Source of the DNA: an uncultured Eubacteriales bacterium
Lineage (GTDB): Bacteria > Bacillota > Clostridia > Oscillospirales > Acutalibacteraceae
Length of the DNA stretch: 64,000 nt
Assembly (NCBI GenBank): GCA_900315785.1
Contig: ONAL01000002.1
Span: forward strand, 1-64,000
Direction: 5' to 3'
Under the pieces are notes generated by a model that worked only from the letters and a program-made list of their open reading frames with translations, was not told where the DNA came from and made no database searches. Every line of letters starts with the position of its first letter. Position 1 is the stretch's first letter. Of the stretch, positions 53,275-61,643 are shown one piece after another. The translations under genes were made by a program, and so were the position numbers.

Positions 53275-54015
53275 TTAAACTCCGCCGAAACGACGGTTAC
53301 GCTGATTGTACAGACGGATAGCTTCGTCGAGGTCGTCCGTCGTAAAATCAGGCCAAAGCTTGTTCATAATTACGAATTCGGTATACGCCGCCTGCCAGAG
53401 CATAAAGTTAGAAATGCGGTACTCGCCCGACGGACGGATAATCAAATCAGGGTCGGGCTGATGAGCCGTATACAGCCTGTCTGAGACCGCCTGTTCGTCG
53501 ATATCATCGACGCTGAGCTTATCATCCTTTACGTCCTGAGCAATTGACTTAACGGCACGCACAAGCTCGTCACGGCTGCCGTAGTTCATCGCGATATTGA
53601 GAACCATACCGTCCCTGTCCTTGGAGCTCTCCTCATTCTCGACCATAAGCTCCTGAAGCTCCTTGTTGAAATGCGACTTATCTCCGATAAAGCGCACGAC
53701 AATGCTGTCGTCCTTGAAATCCCTCAAAGCTTCCTCAAGGTAATCCTTGAAAAGCTTCATAAGCGAGGTAACTTCATCGGCGGGACGCTTCCAGTTCTCG
53801 GTGGAAAAAGCGTAAACCGTAAGATATTTTATGCCGATATCGGAGCAGTAGCGCGCGATAGTTCTGAAAACCTTACTGCCCGCGCTGTGACCCGCCGAGC
53901 GAGGAAGCATACGCTTCTTCGCCCAGCGTCCATTACCGTCCATAATAATCCCGATATGCTCGGGAAGCGTAAGCTCCGATAAATCAGAGCTTTTTTTCTT
54001 CTTAAAGAAAGCCAT
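53275..54015 (-). CDS. uppS: Isoprenyl transferase (undecaprenyl diphosphate synthase)
   Basis: Cis-prenyltransferase making the C55 carrier for peptidoglycan. 246 residues. Asp26 in MDGNGRWAKKR binds diphosphate and magnesium; NWKRP, MNYGSRDEL and RPSGEYRISNFMLWQ follow. Uses precursors from the dxr/ispG pathway encoded beside it. Confidence 0.96.
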   Translation of the reverse strand: MAFFKKKKSSDLSELTLPEHIGIIMDGNGRWAKKRMLPRSAGHSAGSKVFRTIARYCSDIGIKYLTVYAFSTENWKRPADEVTSLMKLFKDYLEEALRDFKDDSIVVRFIGDKSHFNKELQELMVENEESSKDRDGMVLNIAMNYGSRDELVRAVKSIAQDVKDDKLSVDDIDEQAVSDRLYTAHQPDPDLIIRPSGEYRISNFMLWQAAYTEFVIMNKLWPDFTTDDLDEAIRLYNQRNRRFGGV

Positions 54016-54017
54016 AA

Positions 54018-54572
54018 TCAGATTGCCATAATCTCTTTCTGCTTATCAGCCGAGATTTTGTCTACCATCTTGATATACTTGTCGGTTAAGTCCTGAACCT
54101 TCTTCTCGCCGTCCTTGAGGTCGTCCTCTGTGAGGTCGCCGCCCTTCTTCATCTTCTTTAAATCTTCGATAGCGTCACGGCGTACGTTACGAATCTGAAC
54201 CTTGGAGCCTTCGGCAATCTTGTGAACGTCCTTAACGATTTCCTTACGTCTGTCCTCTGTGAGAGGCGGGAAGTTAAGACGGAGCATTTTGCCGTCGTTC
54301 TGAGGATTGATACCGATATCGGAAGCCTGAATAGCCTTGTTGATAGCTCCGAGGATAGAAGCGTCCCACGGCTGGATTGTGATTGTTCTGGCTTCGGGAA
54401 CTGATACGGAAGCAACCTGGTTTACGGGAGTGGGAGTTCCGTAGTAATCAACCTTGACCTTGTCGAGGATTGCGGGGTTCGCTCTGCCCGCTCTGATTGA
54501 CTTGTACTCGTCGTTGAGGTGGTCAATTCTTCTGCCCATACGAGCCTCGGTCTTTTTTAATAATTCCTTCAT
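54018..54572 (-). CDS. frr: Ribosome recycling factor
   Basis: Splits post-termination ribosomes with EF-G. 184 residues: long three-helix bundle with RAGRANPAILDKVKVDYYG at the first bend and VQPWD-like IQPWDAS, then LNFPPLTEDRRKE. AGGAGG precedes the ATG. Two nucleotides separate it from uppS. Confidence 0.97.
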   Translation of the reverse strand: MKELLKKTEARMGRRIDHLNDEYKSIRAGRANPAILDKVKVDYYGTPTPVNQVASVSVPEARTITIQPWDASILGAINKAIQASDIGINPQNDGKMLRLNFPPLTEDRRKEIVKDVHKIAEGSKVQIRNVRRDAIEDLKKMKKGGDLTEDDLKDGEKKVQDLTDKYIKMVDKISADKQKEIMAI

Positions 54573-54599
54573 AAGTGTATTCCTCCTGAATTATTTTTA

Positions 54600-55307
54600 T
54601 TAATCGACGAGAGTACCTATGGTCTCTCCGTTTACAGCCTTGTAGATATTGTCGGGGTCATCAATCGAGAATACGAGGATAGCGATGTTGTTGTCCTTGC
54701 ACAGAGCGGAAGCGGTGCTGTCCATAACGGCAAGGTCTTTCTCGAGAACCTCCTGGAAGGAGATGTGGTCGTACTTAACGGCGTCGGGATTTGTCTTGGG
54801 GTCACAGTTATATACGCCGTCTACCATGGTAGCCTTGAGGATGATTTCAGCCTCAATCTCAGCGGCTCTTAAAGCTGCTGCCGTGTCGGTGCTGAAGAAC
54901 GGGTTGCCTGTGCCGCAGCCGAATACGACTACTCTGCCCTTTTCAAGATGACGGATAGCCTTGCCTCTGATATAGGGCTCGGCGACCTGACGCATTGAGA
55001 TAGCTGTCTGAACTCTGACGTCAACTCCGATAGCTTCGAGAGAATCCGCAACGCCGAGAGCGTTAATCGCGGTTGCGAGCATACCGATGTGGTCGGCTCT
55101 TGTTCTGTCCATAGAGCCCGAGCTTCTGCCTCTCCAGAAGTTGCCGCCGCCTACAACGATACCGACTTCGGCGCCTTCTTCAACAAGGCGCTTGATAGGC
55201 TCGACAATCTTTGCGACTGTGTCAAAATCGATGCCCATTTTCTTGTCGCCCGCAAGGCTCTCGCCCGAAAGCTTTATAAGGATTCTTTTGTATTTAAGTC
55301 CACCCAT
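54600..55307 (-). CDS. pyrH: UMP kinase
   Basis: Phosphorylates UMP in pyrimidine supply. 235 residues. [13 protein letters not shown] at the N-terminus, [11 protein letters not shown] and the [13 protein letters not shown] loop are characteristic. The ATG at 55307 has GGAGATG upstream; the frame is open to 55328 but earlier starts lack spacing. It lies after the tsf terminator, so it needs its own promoter; TATAAT-like boxes occur in the A+T-rich 55330-55380 but I cannot pair one with a good -35. Confidence 0.95.
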   Translation of the reverse strand: MGGLKYKRILIKLSGESLAGDKKMGIDFDTVAKIVEPIKRLVEEGAEVGIVVGGGNFWRGRSSGSMDRTRADHIGMLATAINALGVADSLEAIGVDVRVQTAISMRQVAEPYIRGKAIRHLEKGRVVVFGCGTGNPFFSTDTAAALRAAEIEAEIILKATMVDGVYNCDPKTNPDAVKYDHISFQEVLEKDLAVMDSTASALCKDNNIAILVFSIDDPDNIYKAVNGETIGTLVD

Positions 55308-55427
55308 TTTTAACATCTCCATTAACATAATTATAGTTATAATAATTTTAATATAACACTTAATTATTATAACGCTATAAAGGAATTAAAAACCATTATT
55401 TGGCTACATTTTTGTAATAAAGGCACA

Positions 55428-55457
55428 AAAAGACCCCGAACAAATTCGGGGTCTTTT
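55428..55457 (-). terminator. Terminator after tsf
   Basis: A perfect 13-bp stem, AAAAGACCCCGAA (55428-55440) with its complement (55445-55457), followed on the minus strand by TTTTT. It separates rpsB-tsf from pyrH onward. Confidence 0.9.
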
Positions 55458-55472
55458 GATAAATCAAATTGA

Positions 55473-56381
55473 TTATTTTGTCATTGAAGCAACTTCAGCT
55501 GCAAAGTCGTCCTGACGCTTCTCAAGGCCTTCGCCCTTCTCGAAACGTGTGAACTCCTTGATTGTGATTGTGCCGCCGAGAGACTTGGCTACGGAATCAA
55601 CGTACTGCTTAACTGTCTGCTTGTTGTCCTTAACGAATTCCTGGTCAACAAGGCAGTTCTCCTTGTAGTACTTGTTGATTTTACCCATAACAATCTTGTC
55701 AGCGATAGCCTCGGGCTTGCCGGAGTTGATAACCTCAGCCTTCATAATCTCCTTCTCGTGCTCGATTACCTCTGCGGGTACGTCGTCACGGTTGAGATAC
55801 TGTGTGCCGAGAGCTGCAATCTGCATTGCAACGTCCTTACCTGCTGTAACAAACTCAGCCTTGTCAGCTACGTCTGTGTCGAAGTTTACGAGAACGCCGA
55901 TCTTGCCGCCTGCGTGTACATAGGATACGCAGTTGCCCTCGTAACGTGTGAAACGACGAATCTTGATGTTCTCGCCGATAACCTGAATCTTCTCTGTGAG
56001 AAGCTCGTCTACTGTCATCTCTGTGCCTACTGCCTTGCAAGCCATAAGAGCGTCGATGTCAGCGGGAGCGTTCTCGATGATTGTCTTGGCTACTGTCTCA
56101 ACAAAAGCCATAAAGTCAGCGTTCTTAGCAACGAAGTCTGTCTCAGCGTTAACCTCAACAACTACGCCGTACTTGTTGTCCTCGGAAGTTGTAGCGAAAG
56201 CTACGCCCTCTGCGGCAATTCTTGAAGCCTTCTTGGCAACCTTAGCGAGACCCTGCTCACGAAGAATGTCAACAGCCTTGTCCATATCGCCGTCAGCCTC
56301 AACTAACGCCTTCTTACAGTCCATCATACCGCAACCGGTTTTCTCTCTTAACGCCTTAACGTCCTGAGCTGTAAAGTTCAT
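55473..56381 (-). CDS. tsf: Elongation factor Ts
   Basis: Nucleotide exchange factor for EF-Tu. 302 residues. VKALREKTGCGMMDCKKAL at 8-26 and the core VEVNAETDFVAKN are diagnostic; there is no mitochondrial-type truncation. It follows rpsB by 36 nt and ends at a strong terminator. Confidence 0.97.
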   Translation of the reverse strand: MNFTAQDVKALREKTGCGMMDCKKALVEADGDMDKAVDILREQGLAKVAKKASRIAAEGVAFATTSEDNKYGVVVEVNAETDFVAKNADFMAFVETVAKTIIENAPADIDALMACKAVGTEMTVDELLTEKIQVIGENIKIRRFTRYEGNCVSYVHAGGKIGVLVNFDTDVADKAEFVTAGKDVAMQIAALGTQYLNRDDVPAEVIEHEKEIMKAEVINSGKPEAIADKIVMGKINKYYKENCLVDQEFVKDNKQTVKQYVDSVAKSLGGTITIKEFTRFEKGEGLEKRQDDFAAEVASMTK

Positions 56382-56417
56382 TGTATGTCAATCCTTTCGA
56401 TGTTTATTAAGTTATAA

Positions 56418-57158
56418 TTATTCCTCAGCTGCTTCCTCAGCCTCTGCCTCGTTGTCACGAGCAGCAGCGCCCATCTGGCCCTCTCTGCCCTCGATGACAG
56501 CGTCAGCCATTGCGCCTGCGATGAGCTTTACAGCGCGGATAGCGTCGTCGTTACCGGGAATTACGTAATCAATCTCGTCGGGGTCGCAGTTTGTATCTAC
56601 GATAGCAACTACGGGGATACCGAGCTTCTTAGCCTCTGCAACGGCAATCTTCTCTTTTCTCGGGTCAACGATGAAGAGAGCGCCGGGCATCTCGGACACA
56701 TCCTTGATACCGCCCATGAATTTCTCGAGCTTCTCAATCTCTAAGTTGAGCTTGATAACTTCCTTCTTGGGAAGAAGATCGAATGTGCCGTCCTCCTGCA
56801 TAGCTCTGAGCTGCTTGAGACGAGCGATTCTCTTGCGGATTGTCGAGAAGTTTGTGAGCATACCGCCGAGCCATCTTGCGTTTACATAGTAAGCGCCTGC
56901 TCTCTCAGCCTCTTCCTTGATGGAATCCTGAGCCTGCTTCTTTGTACCTACAAAAAGTACGTTCTTGCCGTCCATAGCAAGTTCCTTAACGAAGTTGTAA
57001 GCCTCGTCGAGCTTCTTAACGGTCTTCTGAAGATCGATGATGTAGATACCGTTACGCTCGGTGAAGATGTACTCCGCCATTTTGGGGTTCCAGCGTCTTG
57101 TCTGGTGTCCGAAATGAACGCCTGCTTCAAGAAGCTGTTTCATTGATACTGCTGCCAT
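56418..57158 (-). CDS. rpsB: 30S ribosomal protein S2
   Basis: 246 residues. [22 protein letters not shown] (recognised from its first half), [13 protein letters not shown] and [19 protein letters not shown] are hallmarks; the acidic C-terminal tail is typical. GGAGG lies upstream of the ATG. It is first in the rpsB-tsf unit and is preceded by a structured leader that may autoregulate it. Confidence 0.97.
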   Translation of the reverse strand: MAAVSMKQLLEAGVHFGHQTRRWNPKMAEYIFTERNGIYIIDLQKTVKKLDEAYNFVKELAMDGKNVLFVGTKKQAQDSIKEEAERAGAYYVNARWLGGMLTNFSTIRKRIARLKQLRAMQEDGTFDLLPKKEVIKLNLEIEKLEKFMGGIKDVSEMPGALFIVDPRKEKIAVAEAKKLGIPVVAIVDTNCDPDEIDYVIPGNDDAIRAVKLIAGAMADAVIEGREGQMGAAARDNEAEAEEAAEE

Positions 57159-57187
57159 AGTTTATTCCTCCTTAGGTTAAAACCTCC

Positions 57188-57259
57188 GTCCGACCGTGAA
57201 TTTTATCGGTTAAAAACGCGGGCAGTACCTCCCGCGGCACCTCACCGATAGGTTCGGAC
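57188..57259 (-). promoter_or_regulatory. Structured leader of rpsB
   Basis: Three nested stems on the minus-strand RNA: an outer stem (57188-57195 with 57251-57259, one bulge), an inner stem TATCGGT/ACCGATA (57204-57210 with 57244-57250) and a GC-rich apical hairpin CGCGGG/CCCGCG (57217-57222 with 57231-57236). This fits an autoregulatory ribosomal protein leader. Comparison with known S2 leaders was not possible here. Confidence 0.7.
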
Positions 57260-57276
57260 GTGCGAAATGCCTATAT

Positions 57277-57304
57277 ATTATACCACAAATTCCTAAAATT
57301 GCAA
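57277..57304 (-). promoter_or_regulatory. Promoter of rpsB-tsf
   Basis: On the minus strand TTGCAA (57304-57299), 16-bp spacer and TATAAT (57282-57277). The transcript would start just before the structured leader. Confidence 0.7.
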
Positions 57305-57325
57305 TACTTTTCTTTTAATATGGCA

Positions 57326-57358
57326 GAAAAAAATGAACCGCCGCAAAAGCGACGGTTC
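57326..57358 (-). terminator. Terminator of the SleB-like gene
   Basis: GAACCGCCGC (57335-57344) pairs with GCGACGGTTC (57349-57358, one G-U) and is followed on the minus strand by ATTTTTTTC. Confidence 0.85.
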
Positions 57359-57362
57359 AATC

Positions 57363-58202
57363 TTACCATTTGTCAAAGAATCTTACATTGCCGTATGATG
57401 TAACGAAGTTCTGGCTCTCGTGCCATGCGTTGCTGACCATATCGGAAGCATAGAAATAAAGGATTCTGTGCTGAACCGCATAGCCGTCGCAATCAAAGAT
57501 GTACGAAACAGCGTTCTTGACGTCCTCTGAGGGAACGTTGTCGGGCGACGCGTCATACTGATATGAAGCGATGATGGCCTCAACTGAGGTTGTGCCCGAA
57601 AGCACCATGCTGTCTCTTACTGCCTGAGCTACCAGAGCGGCTCCGTTATAGCCTAAGGTACCTGCCTCACCCATTACGAGACCCTCAAGAAGAGTTCTGT
57701 CGTAATCGGAAAGCTCAACGTGTGAAGGAACATAGGAAGTATCTACGTTAGCTGTGGAAACAAGACCGTAATTCTTTTCTACTTCTAAATCTGTTTCGGG
57801 CTCGGTTTCCTCAACCGTAGTCTCCTCTGCCTCCTCGACTGTCTCAGGCTCTGTAGCCTGTGTAGCAGCAGTCTCCTCGGGCTGTTCTTCAACCTTATCA
57901 GCTTTTTTAGCCTTCTTAACCTTTTTCTCGGTTGCGGGCTCTGTAGCCTCTTCCTTCTTATCTACAGCGATAACGCTCTTGAAAACGTCTGTGTCGCCGA
58001 TGCTGAAGGCTGAGAGCTTTTTGTTGGTAACCGCCTCAACGTTCTGGATAAGTGTTACGCTGGGGATTACAACTGCGGATAAAACAACGAAAGCTGTTAC
58101 TACAAGTGAGCCGAGCTTGGAAAACTTCTTAACCTTATTCTCGGGCTTTGCGTGTTTTACATTCGAATTGGTTTTTACATGCTTATAATTTGAACTTCTC
58201 AA
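57363..58202 (-). CDS. SleB-like cell wall hydrolase, membrane-anchored
   Basis: 279 residues. A basic cytoplasmic start and a hydrophobic helix at about 31-52 are followed by a low-complexity Glu/Thr/Lys linker at 82-143 and a C-terminal PF07486-type domain (about 160-279): the likely catalytic Glu179 in LVMGEAG, AALVAQAVRDSM, and the closing FYASD and VRFFDKW. Such enzymes cut spore cortex or vegetative peptidoglycan; which one is not decidable. The start is a TTG with GGAGG 8 nt upstream. Single gene with its own promoter and terminator. Confidence 0.8.
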   Translation of the reverse strand: MRSSNYKHVKTNSNVKHAKPENKVKKFSKLGSLVVTAFVVLSAVVIPSVTLIQNVEAVTNKKLSAFSIGDTDVFKSVIAVDKKEEATEPATEKKVKKAKKADKVEEQPEETAATQATEPETVEEAEETTVEETEPETDLEVEKNYGLVSTANVDTSYVPSHVELSDYDRTLLEGLVMGEAGTLGYNGAALVAQAVRDSMVLSGTTSVEAIIASYQYDASPDNVPSEDVKNAVSYIFDCDGYAVQHRILYFYASDMVSNAWHESQNFVTSYGNVRFFDKW

Positions 58203-58294
58203 AATCTTTTCCTCCTATCGAGTACGCTCTAAATCACTACGTATCTTTAGCAAGCAAATTATTTTTGTCAGTTCACACAAATTTCATTGCCTGT

Positions 58295-58323
58295 ATTTAA
58301 ACACATTTCACAAAAAATTGCAA
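58295..58323 (-). promoter_or_regulatory. Possible promoter of the SleB-like gene
   Basis: On the minus strand TTGCAA (58323-58318), 17-bp spacer, TTAAAT (58300-58295). The rest of the 260-bp gap (58203-58463) shows only a small ATTCC/GGAAT hairpin near 58375-58388; no c-di-AMP riboswitch pattern was recognised. Confidence 0.45.
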
Positions 58324-58463
58324 GTTCACCCCCTCAAAAATCCGGTTACAAGCGTTACAAAATGTAATTTTAATTCCTATAAAGGAATATAACGTTGTGA
58401 GGAATACACAAAAACTGCTACCTTGTTTAAAAAATTGTTTGACATAGGCAGAAAAAGCGGAAA

Positions 58464-58751
58464 TTAAAATTTCTTGAAAAAATGAGGTTTTTTGCGCCTT
58501 TTCGGGCGGAATTCGCCCTCTCCGCCTACCAGAATTGTATCCTCTCCGATAAGGCTTATCTGCTCCCAGGGAATGACGCAGTCGTCCCTTCTGCCCAGAA
58601 GCCCGAAGCATTTGAGCCGTCCGTAAATGATGAGAGCGCAGATTTTAGCCGAACACGTATTCACCTCCAAATCATCTACAAAGCCTATTCTGCAACCGTT
58701 TGTGGCGTTTATTACCTCTTTATTGCGTAATTCCGTAAGACTGCAGTTCAT
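58464..58751 (-). CDS. YlmC/YmxH family (PRC-barrel) sporulation-associated protein
   Basis: 95 residues. The family's opening SLTELRNKEVINATNGCRIG and FVDDLEVN strands form a PRC barrel; GRRDDCVIPWEQISLIGEDTIL follows and a basic tail ends it. The family is conserved in spore formers and named for sporulation expression, without a known activity. The ATG at 58751 has CGGAG 8 nt upstream; the frame is open for eight more codons without a site. It faces degV, whose promoter overlaps its upstream DNA. Confidence 0.85.
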   Translation of the reverse strand: MNCSLTELRNKEVINATNGCRIGFVDDLEVNTCSAKICALIIYGRLKCFGLLGRRDDCVIPWEQISLIGEDTILVGGEGEFRPKRRKKPHFFKKF

Positions 58752-58768
58752 AAAAATCGCTCCGTTTA

Positions 58769-58797
58769 TTGACATTTAAAACTGTATTTATTATAAT
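58769..58797 (+). promoter_or_regulatory. Consensus sigma-A promoter of degV
   Basis: TTGACA (58769-58774), exactly 17 bp, TATAAT (58792-58797): a perfect match to the vegetative consensus. It lies just upstream of the divergent YlmC/YmxH gene. Confidence 0.8.
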
Positions 58798-58840
58798 TTA
58801 TATGATAACCATTTTATAATTATTACATAGGAGGTTTCGT

Positions 58841-59728
58841 ATGAGCAAATACGGCGATTATGTTCTTGTAACGGATTCCACCTGCGATTTACCTCAGAAG
58901 TACGCGGACGAATTTGGAATTGAAGTTTTACCTATGGGTTTCCTTATGGAGGAAAAGTCTTACAATCATTATCTCGATGCCAGAGAAATGAGCCTTAAGG
59001 AATTCTACTCAAAGCTCAAATCGGGTATTCAGTCCCAGACAACTCAGATAAGCTACAACAAATATATCGAGTTTTTTGAGAGCGTTTTAAAGACAGGCAA
59101 GGATATTCTGTATGTCGCGTTCACCTCAGGTCTGAGCGGAACATACAACACAAGCCGAATTGCTGCCCGTGACGTGCTTGAAAAATACCCCGACAGAGAC
59201 ATCACAATCCTCGATTCACGCTGCGCGAGCGCAGGTCAGGGAACGCTGATTTACTATGTCGGCAAGAAATACAAGAAGGATGAGCCCTCAAGCGAAGAGC
59301 TCGTCAAGTTTATCGAGAGCGTCAAGATGAGAGTTTGTCACTGGTTTGTCGTTGACGATATCGACCAGCTCAAGAGAGGCGGAAGAATCTCAGCCGTTAC
59401 GGCTACCTTTGCCAAGGCTTTGCAGATTAAGCCCGTACTCAGCGTTGACAACGACGGCAAGCTCGTTAACGTCGGCAAAATCAGAGGCTCAAACAACGTC
59501 TACGACCTCTTAATCAAGAAAATGGAGAGAGACGGCGACGACATTGACCGTCAGACGGTTATCGTTGCACACGCCGACAACCTCGACGGCGCAAAGGAGC
59601 TCAAGAAGAGAGTTAAGGGTATGGTAAAGAATGTACATATCTTCGACATCGGTCCCGTTATCGGAACTCACGTCGGCTCGGGTATGTTAGCCCTCTGCTT
59701 CCTCGGCAAGAGAAACACAGAAATGTAA
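58841..59728 (+). CDS. DegV family protein (fatty acid-binding)
   Basis: 295 residues. VTDSTCDLP near residue 10, the FTSGLSGTYNTSRIA segment with its serine near 93, and LDSRCASAGQG match DegV/FakB proteins, which bind a single fatty acid and, in FakB, present it to FakA kinase. No fakA lies nearby, so that role is not shown. TAGGAGGT precedes the ATG. Confidence 0.92.
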   Translation: MSKYGDYVLVTDSTCDLPQKYADEFGIEVLPMGFLMEEKSYNHYLDAREMSLKEFYSKLKSGIQSQTTQISYNKYIEFFESVLKTGKDILYVAFTSGLSGTYNTSRIAARDVLEKYPDRDITILDSRCASAGQGTLIYYVGKKYKKDEPSSEELVKFIESVKMRVCHWFVVDDIDQLKRGGRISAVTATFAKALQIKPVLSVDNDGKLVNVGKIRGSNNVYDLLIKKMERDGDDIDRQTVIVAHADNLDGAKELKKRVKGMVKNVHIFDIGPVIGTHVGSGMLALCFLGKRNTEM

Positions 59729-59741
59729 CATATAATATTGA

Positions 59742-59770
59742 AAGGCGGTCAGAGTTGACCGCCTTCTTTG
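59742..59770 (+). terminator. Terminator of degV
   Basis: AAGGCGGTCA (59742-59751) pairs perfectly with TGACCGCCTT (59756-59765) around GAGT, then CTTTG. On the other strand it contains the stop codon of the converging 64-residue gene and can also terminate it. Confidence 0.85.
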
Positions 59771-59943
59771 TTGCCCTGGAGCCTGTCCTCGAGCTGATTC
59801 AGCTTTTCCGAGGTAAAACTCATCGCTTTATTCGCAAAATCATTTACAATTTCTATCGCGGAGCGTTCGCCCTTTTGGGGCTTGCGCTCCGATTCTATTA
59901 TCGCGCTCTGATAAATGAGCTCGGTTGCCTTATCTATATCCAT
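59749..59943 (-). CDS. Small hypothetical protein, 64 residues
   Basis: A mostly charged, probably helical cytoplasmic protein: ATELIYQSAIIESERKP, then a stretch AIEIVNDFANKAMSFTSEKL and a short basic tail. No family recognised. AAGGGG 7 nt before the ATG and conserved spacing after the 27-residue gene (10 nt) support it. Its last codons form part of the terminator hairpin shared with degV. Confidence 0.6.
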   Translation of the reverse strand: MDIDKATELIYQSAIIESERKPQKGERSAIEIVNDFANKAMSFTSEKLNQLEDRLQGNKEGGQL

Positions 59944-59953
59944 TTTATGCCCC

Positions 59954-60037
59954 TTAACTGAAATAGTTTATCATCACCATTGTGCCTGCTCCGATAAACA
60001 CCCCGATAAAAACGCCTGATATTACACTAAAAAACAT
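59954..60037 (-). CDS. Tiny membrane protein, 27 residues
   Basis: A 28-codon frame with GGGGAG at 7 nt before the ATG. Translation gives one hydrophobic helix, SVISGVFIGVFIGAGTMVMI, ending NYFS: a short glycine-patterned membrane peptide resembling DUF3789-type proteins, as far as I can judge without a search. Probably co-transcribed with the 64-residue gene. It is divergent from spoIIGA and its upstream DNA contains the spoIIGA promoter. Confidence 0.5.
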   Translation of the reverse strand: MFFSVISGVFIGVFIGAGTMVMINYFS

Positions 60038-60052
60038 TTTCCACTCCCCTAT

Positions 60053-60088
60053 TTTGACAGAGTTTTAGCTTTAAAGGTGGGATAATAT
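60053..60088 (+). promoter_or_regulatory. Putative Spo0A-dependent promoter of spoIIGA-sigE
   Basis: TTGACA at 60054-60059 and a -10-like GATAAT at 60081-60086 are 21 bp apart (up to 23 bp if TAATAT is used), far from the usual 17. TTTGACAGA (60053-60061) matches the Spo0A box complement TTYGACAAA at 8 of 9 positions and overlaps the -35. Bacillus spoIIG has the same long spacing with a Spo0A box at the -35. Confidence 0.65.
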
Positions 60089-60118
60089 GTACACACGAGG
60101 GTTAAGGGTTGGTAAAGC

Positions 60119-60910
60119 TTGATTGTTTATCTTGACGTTTTGATATTCGTTAACATCTTCGAGGACTTTCTGCTGTTGATTACGGTTAAGAGGATTCTGA
60201 GATTAAACACAAAATATTACAGGGTACTGCTTGGAAGCCTTGCGGGCGGTGTTCTGAGTCTCTCGGCGCTGTTTGATTTGCACCCGATAATCGGGTTTGC
60301 GGTCAAGATAATCACATCTATGCTGCTCACGCTGATTAGCTTCGGGTACAAATCAAAGAAGCTTTATCTCAAAACGTCGGCTACTCTGTTGATTGTCACA
60401 TTCCTGCTCAGCGGCGCTCTGATTTGCTTTTACCTTGCAATCAAGCCAAACGGAATGATGATTATCAACGATACGGCGTACTTTGATATTTCGCCCCTGC
60501 TGCTTATTATTCTTACCCTCTTCGTGTATTTTATACTTCTGCTCTACAGAAAGCTGTTCAAAAACCACAGCGTTTCATCGCTTACGCACGAGGTTATAAT
60601 TCGATATTCGAATAATAGCGACTGTGTAAAATGCAAAACCGACAGCGGTCTGAACGTCAGGGAGCCTTTTTCTGGCTCGGGCGTTATGATTGTTGAAAAG
60701 AGCTCAATCAGCCTTTATCCCGAACGTGAAAAGCTGAGGGCTATTCCCTTTAACAGTCTGGGCGGAAACGGAATTATTTACGGCTACCTTCCCGACAGCA
60801 TAACAGTGGACGGAAAGGAAGTTTCCGAGAAGCTCTACGTCGGGCTGTGCGAAGGTATTTTTAATACAGAAATCAGAGGGCTTATCCCCTCGGAGATATC
60901 GGGAGAATGA
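60119..60910 (+). CDS. spoIIGA: Sigma-E processing peptidase SpoIIGA
   Basis: Membrane aspartic protease that activates pro-sigma-E in the mother cell after a signal from the forespore. 263 residues: five helices in the first 145 residues, then a protease domain with the catalytic Asp175 in [14 protein letters not shown] and GVMIVEKSS. Bacillus has DTGN in place of DSGL. Start is TTG (TTG ATT GTT TAT matches the family N-terminus MxVYxDVLxxxN); the binding site GGGTTGG is weak. The end overlaps sigE. Confidence 0.92.
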   Translation: MIVYLDVLIFVNIFEDFLLLITVKRILRLNTKYYRVLLGSLAGGVLSLSALFDLHPIIGFAVKIITSMLLTLISFGYKSKKLYLKTSATLLIVTFLLSGALICFYLAIKPNGMMIINDTAYFDISPLLLIILTLFVYFILLLYRKLFKNHSVSSLTHEVIIRYSNNSDCVKCKTDSGLNVREPFSGSGVMIVEKSSISLYPEREKLRAIPFNSLGGNGIIYGYLPDSITVDGKEVSEKLYVGLCEGIFNTEIRGLIPSEISGE

Positions 60911-60912
60911 TT

Positions 60913-61614
60913 ATGTTACTGCATAAAATAAAACTCTTATTTATGAAGCTGTTCGTCACTGACGACGAGGTTTTCTACATAAACGGCTCTGACACTCTGC
61001 CGCCGCCTTTGACCAAGGCTGAGGAAACGAGCGTTATCGAAAGAATAAAGAACGGCGACGAGAGCGGCAAGGACGAGCTGATTGTTCATAACCTCAGACT
61101 TGTGGTCTACATAGCAAAGCGGTTTGAAAGCGCGGGCGCAAATCTTGAGGATTTGATTTCGATTGGTACAATCGGGCTGATAAAGGCGACGAACACCTTC
61201 AAGCCCGACAAGAACATCAAGCTTGCTACCTACGCTTCAAGATGTATCGAGAACGAAATTCTTATGTTCCTTCGAAAAAGCTCACAGCTTAAAAACGAGG
61301 TGAGCATTGACGAGCCGCTGAACACCGACTGGGACGGAAACGAGCTATTATTATGCGATGTACTCGGCTCCGAACCCGACATAGTGAACAGGGATATCGA
61401 GACAGAGCACGAGCACAATCAGCTTTTGAAGTCCGTATCAAAGCTCAACGACCGCGAAAAGATAATTATGGAAATGCGCTTCGGGCTGAACGGACGAAAG
61501 GAAAAGACGCAGAGAGAGGTCGCCGACAAGCTCGGGATATCCCAGTCTTACATATCAAGGCTCGAAAAGAAAATAATAAAAAAGCTCAAAAAAGATTTGG
61601 AGAAGGTTATATGA
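60913..61614 (+). CDS. sigE: Sporulation sigma factor SigE
   Basis: Early mother-cell sigma factor, made as a pro-protein. 233 residues. [13 protein letters not shown] and [14 protein letters not shown] (region 2), [16 protein letters not shown] (2.4), [19 protein letters not shown], and [13 protein letters not shown] (region 4) align closely with Bacillus SigE. The N-terminal leader of about 30 residues is the pro-sequence. Two starts exist, 60907 (overlapping the spoIIGA stop) and 60913, the latter 7 nt from GGGAG. sigG, usually next in Clostridia, is absent; a terminator follows. Confidence 0.96.
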   Translation: MLLHKIKLLFMKLFVTDDEVFYINGSDTLPPPLTKAEETSVIERIKNGDESGKDELIVHNLRLVVYIAKRFESAGANLEDLISIGTIGLIKATNTFKPDKNIKLATYASRCIENEILMFLRKSSQLKNEVSIDEPLNTDWDGNELLLCDVLGSEPDIVNRDIETEHEHNQLLKSVSKLNDREKIIMEMRFGLNGRKEKTQREVADKLGISQSYISRLEKKIIKKLKKDLEKVI

Positions 61615-61643
61615 AACAAAGGCTGCCGACGCAGCCTTTGTTT
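61614..61643. terminator. Bidirectional terminator after sigE
   Basis: A perfect 13-bp stem, AAACAAAGGCTGC (61614-61626) with GCAGCCTTTGTTT (61631-61643). It also ends the converging lipoprotein gene, whose stop lies in the stem. Confidence 0.9.

Noticed and set aside
58203..58463. c-di-AMP (ydaO) riboswitch before the SleB-like hydrolase
   Set aside because: Such riboswitches often precede wall hydrolase genes, but no matching conserved blocks are visible; only small hairpins are.
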